A stretch of 40,585 nt of DNA from Planctomycetota bacterium (GTDB taxonomy: Bacteria > Planctomycetota > JAJSAM01 > JAJVHW01), in assembly GCA_022072415.1 (NCBI GenBank), contig JAJVHW010000094.1, forward strand, positions 1-40,585, written 5' to 3'. Made by a program: the position numbers and the translations under genes. Shown here piece after piece: positions 34,501 through 40,585 of the stretch. How positions within the stretch are numbered: the stretch's first letter is position 1; every line of letters starts with the position of its first letter. The notes below the pieces were generated by a model that did no database searches, was not told the DNA's origin, and was given only the letters and a program-made list of their open reading frames with translations.

Positions 34501-35298
34501 GACGGTGTTCTGGCCCTCGTAGGGGCGCGTCTTGCTCAGCAGGAAGTAGAAGGTGACGCCGAGCGAGTAGATGTCGGACCGCCCGTCCACCGCCTTCCCC
34601 TCGAACTGCTCCGGGGACATGTAGTGCGGCGTCCCCATCACCTTCGTGGTCTTGTGGTCGGTGTTCAGGCTCTTCGCGAGGCCGAAGTCCGTGATCTTCA
34701 CGACGCCCTGGTTCGTGAGCATCAGGTTCTCGGGCTTGATGTCGCGGTGGACGATCGCGTGCTCGTGCGCGGTGGCGAGCGCGTCGCACGCCTGCACGAA
34801 GATCGGCACCGCCTCCTGCATCGTGAGGACGCCCTTGTCCTTCACGACGTCGGCGAGGGTCCGGCCCTCGACGAACTCCATCACCAGGTAGTGGAGCCCG
34901 CGGCGCTGGTCGCGGTCAACCTTGTGGATCGCGACGATGTTCGGGTGGTTGAGCTGGGCGGCCGTCACGGCCTCGCGGATGAACTTCTGCACGAACTCCG
35001 CGTTCGTCGTGAGGCTCTGGAGCATCACCTTCAGCGCGACGGTGCGCTGGAGGTTCTGGTCCGTCGCCTTGTAGACGGAGCCGAAGCCGCCCTCGCCCAC
35101 CTTCGCGACGATCTTGCAGTCGCCGACGATCTCGCCGACGAGGTAGTCGGGGGGCGGCGGCTCGGACCCGGTGGTGAGCGCCTCTTCCTTGTTGACGGTC
35201 TCCCCGCACGACGAACAGACGAACGTGTCCCCGTCGTCCTCGACGGAGAGTTCGTTCGCCGCCCGGCACTTCGGGCAGTCGGCGGAGATTCCGGCCAT
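31567..35298 (-). CDS. zinc-ribbon Ser/Thr kinase with TPR-like repeats and TM
   Basis: A 1,243-residue protein. In order: N-terminal zinc ribbon (C8-x2-C11, C28-x2-C31); kinase domain about residues 60-320 (VGEGGFGSVYKA, VALKVM, HRDIKPENLML, TDFGLAK, GTPHYMSPEQ); a double zinc ribbon (CPQCG...CRSCGG...CPACG...CSACG, near 330-375); then about 550 residues of helical TPR-like/coiled repeats with recurring A-x2-A-L-x3-R/P patterns (for example YLDALSEYEAALTLRP, YHAAIAAYEHVLETK); a transmembrane helix near 943-966; and a final helical extracytoplasmic part of about 270 residues. It is the largest member of the signalling operon, between the lipoprotein and PP2C genes. Confidence 0.9.
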   Translation of the reverse strand: MAGISADCPKCRAANELSVEDDGDTFVCSSCGETVNKEEALTTGSEPPPPDYLVGEIVGDCKIVAKVGEGGFGSVYKATDQNLQRTVALKVMLQSLTTNAEFVQKFIREAVTAAQLNHPNIVAIHKVDRDQRRGLHYLVMEFVEGRTLADVVKDKGVLTMQEAVPIFVQACDALATAHEHAIVHRDIKPENLMLTNQGVVKITDFGLAKSLNTDHKTTKVMGTPHYMSPEQFEGKAVDGRSDIYSLGVTFYFLLSKTRPYEGQNTVQIIYSILTQSPKPLTEANKDVPPAIWSVIEKMISKRAEDRYQSLRETITDLRKLQVAGGEDRSGCPQCGTKNPKGRKFCRSCGGALVVACPACGSQEAAGSKQCSACGADLDRLVRVQKVLESAKRYQTLGDLKRAAEGYAQVLQLDPTHAEAQAEHARLQTALAEVEQVSAETREMMKTGAIEDALAKVEDLLRRYPASADVRQQRDDLRQALADRKVNRLVEAAEAAGAGGRLREAMESLDQALRIDPAREDVQALRADIGRRVSLAAENRQKAAEALAAGRYEDAYSLATEVLKILPGDQAMEDLRQKARSSVESVDQFLSRAEAHFQAHRYLDALSEYEAALTLRPSDRKLLDLVAKTRQAIAAQRDRLSQARRMIADRDFASALPILDGILAETPDDLESKSLRTACERGIQEAQRTKALEDALAEAGKLENAGRFSEALEQLETVRKLDPDNEVAKTRREQIERRLREETALRGLAEEHLTDGLYADAIESYQRLKSVNPARAKEYDQAIAEAKSRETQVAGALDRAERAISSKQYRRAAESAGQVLALAPKHPRAAAIRKDAEKAVGAIDRFLGECDKLLASEMFDEALEALDKARERGATDEEWKHRRDACDQGRLALLKTDATRSIVMKDYHAAIAAYEHVLETKKDDPEAMRGKRAAERRLMILTQEPLALRAGTAAAFLLILGLVQFSAVAATRELRDNSVAKINEEQQAAAVAKIDETKKEADLAAAVAAETKGDWTAAAAAWRKERAEFPDDARLAEGESFAAAVQAVSAADGALARLARASAARKLIGDSADARARREPAIVALEKAAVDARLAEIASMEGADPGGAIAAYDTLLRLPAAAGSESAKRSAESVSQYLNLTLGAQNLEDAGRWSRAAEAWFKARREAEDIGDAKRASSVTERLDRLRGKWVAEVRAKRAAIPASAEDDAAEQRFYDEVVSELALMARILGVEPARILAEFEERR

Positions 35299-35332
35299 CG
35301 GGCCTCGCGGGTCCTTTCCTCGGCCTTCCGGA

Positions 35333-36091
35333 TCAGAGGGCGGCCTGGCGGACCTTCACGAGGAAGCGGCGGTCCCCGGTGTCGAGGCCGCGGATGTCCG
35401 GCGCGATGCGCTTGCGCTCGCCCGGGTTCACCGTGGGCATCGACTTCCACTTGGTGCGCGCCTTCGTGTCCACGAAGAGGATCTGCACCTCCAGGTTCGA
35501 GAGCTTCTGGTTCGACACGTTCTCGAACTCGAGCCAGAGCTCGCTCGGATCGTCCTCGAACGGCGCCTGGCCGACGCACTCGAGGCGGTTGCCGACGAAG
35601 CGGGTGCCGGGGCCGGACGCGGTGCGGGACATCGTGAGCGCCGGCGGCTCGATCGCGAGGTTGAGCTTCGTGCCGAGGAGGGCTCCCGCGCGCGACGCGT
35701 CGGGCATCACGGAGTCCAGGGCCTTGGACCGGTCGTTGCTGAACAGGGCGAAGCCGCGCTCGACCGTCGTGTCGAGCTCGTACTGCATGGCGATGTCGCC
35801 GCCCATCGCGCCGGGGGGGAACGCGTAGGTGACGGAGTAGACGAGGTCCTCCTGGTCGCGCCCGGAGATGTTCTCGACGACGTAGCGCACCTTCCCGTCG
35901 GAGCGCGCCGTGCCGCGGTCCACGGAGACGATCCGCGCGATCTGCTGACCGCCGAACTCGATGACGTCGCCGGGCTGGTCGTTCGGGCCGGCCGCGGCCG
36001 CGGTGCCGCCGCCGCCGGTGTCGGAGGCGCACGCCCCTGCGGCGAGCGCGAGCACGGAAGCGGCGAACGTCACGAGAGCGCGGGCGATCAT
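35333..36091 (-). CDS. lipoprotein (DUF1425-like fold possible)
   Basis: A 252-residue protein with a lipoprotein signal (MIARALVTFAASVLALAAGAC, lipobox AGAC), followed by a Gly/Ala-rich linker and a beta-rich domain. Repeated phrases suggest an internal duplication: VRYVVENISGRDQEDLVYSVTYAFPPG and LWLEFENVSNQKLSNLEVQILFVD both read as V..E..N.S...L.....V.. strands. This resembles the YcfL/DUF1425-type lipoprotein strand pattern, but homology is only suggested. GAGGAGG precedes the ATG, which overlaps the FGE-domain gene stop by 4 bp. It may be an outer-membrane or periplasmic partner of the signalling operon. Confidence 0.82.
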   Translation of the reverse strand: MIARALVTFAASVLALAAGACASDTGGGGTAAAAGPNDQPGDVIEFGGQQIARIVSVDRGTARSDGKVRYVVENISGRDQEDLVYSVTYAFPPGAMGGDIAMQYELDTTVERGFALFSNDRSKALDSVMPDASRAGALLGTKLNLAIEPPALTMSRTASGPGTRFVGNRLECVGQAPFEDDPSELWLEFENVSNQKLSNLEVQILFVDTKARTKWKSMPTVNPGERKRIAPDIRGLDTGDRRFLVKVRQAAL

Positions 36092-37638
36092 GGTTGCCTC
36101 CTCGGGCGGCCCAGCGGCACCACGCAGCGCAGACCGATCTGGGCCTGCGTGGTGTCCTTCCGGGCGTTGTAGTTGAAGTACTTCCCCTTGAGATCGGCGG
36201 AGAGGGCCTCCCAGACGCGCTGCGACGGCGCCTTGTCGCGCACGAAGACGGCGGTCCAGGTGAGGTTCTCCTCGAGCAGTTCGAGCTTCAGTTCGTCGCG
36301 GACGTAGCCGCCGCCGATCATCCATCCGTCGGCGAGCCACTCCCACACGTTGCCGGCCATGTTGAGGCAGCCCGTGCGGGACGCTCCGGCCGGGCAGCCG
36401 TCCACGGGCCCCGGGCCCTCGAGCCCGCCCTGGAAGTGCGTCCCGGCGACGGGCTCCTGGTCGCCCCACGGCCACCGCGGCGACGACGCGTTGGGGCTCC
36501 CGAACGCCGCGTGGGACCACTGCTCCCACGTCGGGAGCTGCTTCCCGTTGCGCTCGGCCCACGCCTTCGCCTCGTCGAACGAGATGCCCGCCGCCGCCGT
36601 GTTCGGCGAGCCGGGGAGCCTGCGTCCCTCGAGGCGGTTCCACTCCCCGACCGACACTTCGGTGCGGTCCACGAGGAACGGCTCGTTCCCCCCCGCCGCC
36701 GGGACGAGGATCATCCCCTCCGGCATCGCGGTGAGCAGCGTGACCGAGGCGCCGGCCGACGTGACCTCGACCGCGCCGGGGCGGTACTCCGCGGGACCCG
36801 AGCCGCGCGCCGTCACGTCGTAGCGCCCGTTCCGGACGCGCATGGGCTTCCCGATCTGCTGGTCGGGAGGCGCCTTCGTCCCCCCGAGCGGCTTCAGCGA
36901 GAGCTTCCCGCCGCGGAAATCGGTCTTCGCCGAGCGGATCCGGTCCATGACCGCCGCGTCGCCGAGCCAGTCGATCGAGATCGTGCCCGTGGTGGAGAGG
37001 ATCGCCTGCCGCTCGCCCTCGATCGTGCCCTGCGCCGACGAGCCGGCCGGGAGCGACTGCTTCGAGCGGTCGAGGATGTCGAGGGCGGTGAAGAAGTCGT
37101 CCTTCTCCTGCGCCTTCCGCGACTCCTTGAGTGCCAGGCGGGCGATCACGCCGTACGCGCGGTCGAAGCCGGGGGAGCGCTCGGCCGCGGAGAGCGCGAG
37201 CCGGAGCGCCTCGTCGTCGCGCCCCGCCTTCTCCGCCGCGTCGGCCCAGTCCACCTCGATCCCCGCGCACTCGCGGGCGAACTCCGGGCGGCGGGAAGGG
37301 TCGCCGTGCTCCTTCGACAGCACCTCGAGGAGCTCGAACGCGCGCCGGAGGCCCTTCTCGTCGCGACCGCGGATCGCCTTCGCGTAGGTCTCGAAGACGC
37401 CGTCCCGCTCGCGGACCACCGCCGGGCGCTCGGCCTCGGGAATCTCCGTCACGCACTTCGCCGCGTCGCGGACCAGGGGCTCCCAGCCGCGGCCGAGCTT
37501 CTCGACGAAGTAGCGCGAGTCCGCGAGCCGACGCGCCGCCTCTTCGCCGGTTTCGGCGAAGGCGGACGAAACGACGGCGGCGGCGACGAGGAAGGCGGCG
37601 ACGACCCTCCCCCGCCGGAGGAGACCGGACGGGCGCAT
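36088..37638 (-). CDS. exported FGE-sulfatase (SUMF1)-domain protein
   Basis: A 516-residue protein with a signal peptide (VVAAFLVAAAVVSSAFA). Residues about 30-190 are helical and TPR-like (GRDDEALRLALSAAERSPGFDRAY). A PEGA-like beta region follows (VRNGRYDVTARGSG). The C-terminal 210 residues are an FGE/SUMF1 domain: MILVPAAGG...FLVDRTEVSVGEWNRL, LPTWEQWSHAAFG, PWGDQEP, NMAGNVWEWLADGWMIGGGY and IGLRCV. The R-G-G-S-W step and the catalytic cysteine pair of true formylglycine-generating enzymes are not evident, so it is probably a non-enzymatic or divergent member. It heads the kinase/PP2C operon. GTG at 37641 is an alternative start. Confidence 0.88.
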   Translation of the reverse strand: MRPSGLLRRGRVVAAFLVAAAVVSSAFAETGEEAARRLADSRYFVEKLGRGWEPLVRDAAKCVTEIPEAERPAVVRERDGVFETYAKAIRGRDEKGLRRAFELLEVLSKEHGDPSRRPEFARECAGIEVDWADAAEKAGRDDEALRLALSAAERSPGFDRAYGVIARLALKESRKAQEKDDFFTALDILDRSKQSLPAGSSAQGTIEGERQAILSTTGTISIDWLGDAAVMDRIRSAKTDFRGGKLSLKPLGGTKAPPDQQIGKPMRVRNGRYDVTARGSGPAEYRPGAVEVTSAGASVTLLTAMPEGMILVPAAGGNEPFLVDRTEVSVGEWNRLEGRRLPGSPNTAAAGISFDEAKAWAERNGKQLPTWEQWSHAAFGSPNASSPRWPWGDQEPVAGTHFQGGLEGPGPVDGCPAGASRTGCLNMAGNVWEWLADGWMIGGGYVRDELKLELLEENLTWTAVFVRDKAPSQRVWEALSADLKGKYFNYNARKDTTQAQIGLRCVVPLGRPRRQP

Positions 37639-37690
37639 CACGTCCAGAGGTTCTACCAGAGGCCCCTCCCGGTCCCGAACTCGCTCCGGC

Positions 37691-38941
37691 TCACGACGAC
37701 CCGATCCGGTCCCACAGATCGACGAGCCGGAGCCGCTCCGTCTCCCAGCAGAGGTCCCCCCGCGCCGCGCGGCCGCAGGACTTCGCCGCCGCGGCGTGCG
37801 CCGGCGCGTCGCGCAGGAAGCCGCGGAGCGTGCCGGCGAACGTCGCGGGTGTCGTCCCCTCCGACACGGCGCCGAGTCCGTGCGCGCGCACGACCCGGGC
37901 CGTCTCCGTGCCGGCGGTGACCACGAGGGGCACGCCCGCGTGGATGCACGCCGACGCCTCCGCCGGGAGCAACGCCGCCGCCGCCGGCGCCGCGGGGTCG
38001 AGCGGGAAGAGCGCGACATCGGCCTCCGCGAGCCAGAGGGCGAGGTCGGCCTCCTCGGGCGGGCGGTGCATCGGCCGCACGCGCGCAGCCACTCCCGACG
38101 CCTCGGCGATCGAGAGCACGCGGTCGGCGCACCACGCCGCGCCGATCACGGCGAGGAGAAGCGCCTCCTCGGAGTGGACGAGCGACCGGATCGCGGTCTC
38201 GATGCCGCGGGCGTCGTCGAGGGGGCCGTGGAACACCGCGACCCGCGTGCCCGGCGCTGCCGCGAGTCGCGCGCGGAGCCCCGGGCGCGGCGGATCGGCG
38301 CCTGCGGCGCGGCGCCGGGTCGGCTTCGGCGGCAGGTCGCGGACCACGACCGGGCGGTCGCCCCGCACGTGGGCGAAGGCGTCGGCCAGCGTGTCCGATG
38401 CGGCGACGCAGCCCTCGAGCCGCGCCGAAAGCACGTCGCGGAGTTCCACCGCGCCACGGTCGAGCAGCGCCCGGGCGGTGCGGTCGAGCGCGGTGCCCCT
38501 CCGCCCCTTCTCCGGCAGCACCGCCGCGTCGGCGGGGACGAGCATCGGTCCGTCTCCGAACACGAACGGCGACGCCTCGTCGTAGACGAGCGGAAGTCCG
38601 CGCTTCCCGCACGGCTCCGACGCCGCTGCGGCCGCCTCGATCCCGAACACCTGCACGGCGTCGGGCGGGTCGCGCTTCAGCGCCGCGTCCACGAGCGGCT
38701 CGAACCGCCGCCACGCGCGCTTCGCGCCGAGGGATGCCAGCACGCCGCCGCGGGGCGCCCGGAACCGCGGCAGCGGAACCCGCACGAGCACGACCGGGCC
38801 GTCGTCCTCCTCCGGTTCGGCGCCCTCGGCGAGGACGCCGTGGACCGTGACCCGGTGCCCCGCGTCGGCCAGAGCGCGGGCGTGGCGCCGCACGCGGCCC
38901 TGCCGCGTCAGATCGTCGGGCGCGACGAAGGAGATCTTCAC
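37691..38941 (-). CDS. glycosyltransferase, GT4-like
   Basis: A 416-residue protein with a GT-B architecture. The N-terminal acceptor half begins with ISFVAPDDLTRQGRVRRHARALADAGHRVTVHGV, typical of GT4. The C-terminal donor half has GTRVAVFHGPLDDARGIETAIRSLV, a central ADVALFPLDP block and LPAEASACIHAGVPLVVTAGTE (the EASACIHAG step replaces E-x7-E weakly). It probably transfers a sugar in surface polysaccharide synthesis; donor unknown. GTG overlaps the asnB stop by 4 bp, so both genes are coupled. It is followed after 52 bp by the signalling operon. Confidence 0.8.
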   Translation of the reverse strand: MKISFVAPDDLTRQGRVRRHARALADAGHRVTVHGVLAEGAEPEEDDGPVVLVRVPLPRFRAPRGGVLASLGAKRAWRRFEPLVDAALKRDPPDAVQVFGIEAAAAASEPCGKRGLPLVYDEASPFVFGDGPMLVPADAAVLPEKGRRGTALDRTARALLDRGAVELRDVLSARLEGCVAASDTLADAFAHVRGDRPVVVRDLPPKPTRRRAAGADPPRPGLRARLAAAPGTRVAVFHGPLDDARGIETAIRSLVHSEEALLLAVIGAAWCADRVLSIAEASGVAARVRPMHRPPEEADLALWLAEADVALFPLDPAAPAAAALLPAEASACIHAGVPLVVTAGTETARVVRAHGLGAVSEGTTPATFAGTLRGFLRDAPAHAAAAKSCGRAARGDLCWETERLRLVDLWDRIGSS

Positions 38942-40585
38942 CGGAGCGAGGCCTCGAGCACGATCATCGCCCACACGGCGGGACCGAGCGAGGAGTCGCC
39001 GCGGCGGAACGCGGCGACGAGTCCGTCGAGCGCATCGGGGTCGGCCACGGACCGGACGTTCGCGCCGTGCGGCGAGAGGTGGCGGTCCACGAGGTCCGCG
39101 CACGGCCCGCGGAGCCATTCGGAGACGGGCACGCCGAACCCGCGCTTCCGCCTCGAGACGATCGACCGCGGCAGCAGTCCGCGCGCGACGTCGCGGAGCT
39201 GCGACTTCCCGCGGTGACGCGCCACCGGCGCCGCGAGCGCGAGGGCGGCCACGTCGTCGTCGAGGAACGGCACGCGGTTCTCCATCGAGAACGCCGCGGC
39301 GCAGCGGTCCTCCTTCGCGAGGACGTCCGAGGGAAGATAGAGCGCGAGGTCCGCGGCGCGGGCGCGGTCGCCGTGCGCCCCGCCGCGGAAGGCGCCGCGG
39401 ATCCCGGCGATGGACGGCGCGTCGTCGGTTCCCGCGAGGCGGCGCCGCCAGGCGCGGGGGACGACGGCGAGCGTCTCCGCGTAGCGGCGCGCGGGATCGG
39501 AATCGGCGGCGCATCCGGCCTTCCGCGCGACCGCACCCGCCCACCCGAGCGCCGTGCGGCGGGACTGCGGGAGGAGCCGCCCCGCGATCCCGGCGACCCG
39601 CATCGCGAGGAGCGGGACGGCACGGTAGCGCGCGTAGCCGCCGAAAAGTTCGTCGGCGCCGGTGCCGGAGAGGACGACGCGCACGTCGTCGGCCGCGCGG
39701 CGGCAGACCGCGAACGTCGCGACCGCCGACGCGTCGGCGAACGGCTCGCCGAACGCGCGGACGCCGTCGTCGAGGAAGCGCCCGAGATCCGGCGGACCGA
39801 CGGGCACCACGACGTGCCGCGCCCCGAGGTGACGCGCGACCGCCGCCGCATGCCCGGATTCGTCGTAGCGTCCCTCGCCCGGGAACGAGGCCGAGAAGCA
39901 GCGCTGCGGGCCGAGCGCGCGCGTCGCGAGCGCGGCGACGAGAGACGAGTCGAGACCGCCCGAGAGGAGGATGCCGACGGGCACGTCGGCCGCGGCGTGC
40001 CGGAGGACGGCCCGGTCCAGCGCGGCGGCGAGGTCGCAGTCCGGCGCCGGACGCTCCGCGGCGAACCGCAGTTCGTCACGGGCTCCTCCGGCGAACGTCC
40101 ACGCGGTCCCGGGCGGGACGCACTCGACCCCCGCCGCGACCGCGCGCGGCGCGGCGGCGCATCCGAACGCGAGATAGTCGAGGAACCCGTCGCGGTCGAT
40201 GCCGCGGCGGGGAAGCGCCGACGGGTCGGACGCGAAGCGGATCGCGCGGCCCTCGCGGCTCACGAAGAGCGGCTTGATGCCGAACCGGTCGCGGGCGAGC
40301 GTCACCGCGCCGGTGGATGTGTCGCACGCGGCGACGGCGAACATGCCGCGGAGCTTCGCGAGGCCCGCGGGACCGTCGGCCGCGAGGAGCGGCGCGACGA
40401 CGGCCGTGTCGGCGCCCGGCGGCACGGTGAACCCGCGCGCCGCGAGGTCGCGCGCGACCTCGGCGTGGTTCCAGATCTCGCCGTTCACGGCGGCGACGAC
40501 GCCGTGCGCCTCGTACGGCGCCGACGGCGCGTCGACCCGCACGATCGGCAGACGCGCGAACCCGACCGCGCCTCCCGGCACGGCG
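38938..40585 (-). CDS. asnB: asparagine synthetase (glutamine-hydrolysing), 5' end cut off
   Basis: About 549 residues are present; the start codon and the catalytic N-terminal Cys lie beyond base 40585. The glutaminase half shows VNGEIWNH, LAKLRGMFAVA and LARDRFGIKPLF. The synthetase half has the PP-loop SGGLDSSLVAA, SFPGEGRYDES, GTGADELFGGYARY and SMENRVPFLDDDV. It makes asparagine or amidates a sugar/peptide acid; members next to glycosyltransferases often serve capsule or exopolysaccharide loci, which fits the coupled GT4-like gene. Truncation is by the window, not the genome. Confidence 0.92.
   Translation of the reverse strand, partial: AVPGGAVGFARLPIVRVDAPSAPYEAHGVVAAVNGEIWNHAEVARDLAARGFTVPPGADTAVVAPLLAADGPAGLAKLRGMFAVAACDTSTGAVTLARDRFGIKPLFVSREGRAIRFASDPSALPRRGIDRDGFLDYLAFGCAAAPRAVAAGVECVPPGTAWTFAGGARDELRFAAERPAPDCDLAAALDRAVLRHAAADVPVGILLSGGLDSSLVAALATRALGPQRCFSASFPGEGRYDESGHAAAVARHLGARHVVVPVGPPDLGRFLDDGVRAFGEPFADASAVATFAVCRRAADDVRVVLSGTGADELFGGYARYRAVPLLAMRVAGIAGRLLPQSRRTALGWAGAVARKAGCAADSDPARRYAETLAVVPRAWRRRLAGTDDAPSIAGIRGAFRGGAHGDRARAADLALYLPSDVLAKEDRCAAAFSMENRVPFLDDDVAALALAAPVARHRGKSQLRDVARGLLPRSIVSRRKRGFGVPVSEWLRGPCADLVDRHLSPHGANVRSVADPDALDGLVAAFRRGDSSLGPAVWAMIVLEASLR

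Noticed and set aside
31543-35637. 1,364-residue plus-strand open frame opposite the zinc-ribbon kinase
   Set aside because: Repetitive Leu/Arg/Gly/Val text mirrors the TPR-like repeats on the other strand; no ribosome-binding site or family match.

Overview
The window is very GC-rich bacterial DNA (roughly 70% by eye) with tightly packed genes, many on the minus strand and joined by ATGA, GTGA or TGATG stop/start overlaps. Four Hanks-type Ser/Thr kinases (one with WD40 repeats, one with zinc ribbons and TPR-like repeats), a PP2C phosphatase, an FGE-sulfatase-domain protein and several lipoproteins with unfamiliar C-terminal domains point to a Planctomycetota-like organism. Other kinase-rich GC-rich phyla are not excluded. 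No rRNA, tRNA, CRISPR array, transposase or phage gene was seen. The long plus-strand reading frames that lie opposite minus-strand genes are GC-bias shadows.

Layout from left to right. 1-868: end-truncated HEAT-repeat lipoprotein (-) divergent from rpmB (+). 926-3571 (-): phoH, ybeY and a soluble Ser/Thr kinase in one overlapping unit. 3774-4703 (+): secreted protein of unknown function. 4733-11673 (-): seven-gene polyamine/membrane operon, in order of transcription speD, a duplicated zinc-ribbon/DUF4178 protein, a 65-residue membrane peptide with a Ser/Gly tail, DUF350, a membrane-anchored spermidine-synthase-like enzyme, a Tat/lipobox FAD amine oxidase, and a His-rich integral membrane protein. 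This is the most interesting system in the window. 11773-16037 (-): lipoprotein and a large WD40 receptor kinase carrying an apparent one-base frameshift. 16121-17490 (+): GNAT acetyltransferase and a membrane protein.

17491-26946 (-) is mostly housekeeping: S41 protease and tsaD, a secreted beta-propeller, larB with a 2OG-Fe(II) oxygenase, then carA-purA-uppS-cdsA. 27035-27934 (-): FecR-domain exported protein. 28110-37638 (-): a five-gene phosphorylation operon (FGE-domain protein, lipoprotein, zinc-ribbon/TPR kinase, PP2C with PEGA-like repeats, polytopic-tail kinase) that looks like a complete envelope signalling module. 37691-40585 (-): glycosyltransferase and asparagine synthetase (cut by the window end), probably the edge of a surface-polysaccharide locus.

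Regulatory signals. A short box TA(C/T)NATCCG recurs upstream of five genes. Three starts without a Shine-Dalgarno have a -10-like hexamer only 6-7 nt upstream, suggesting leaderless mRNAs. Inverted repeats sit upstream of speD and in the carA leader.
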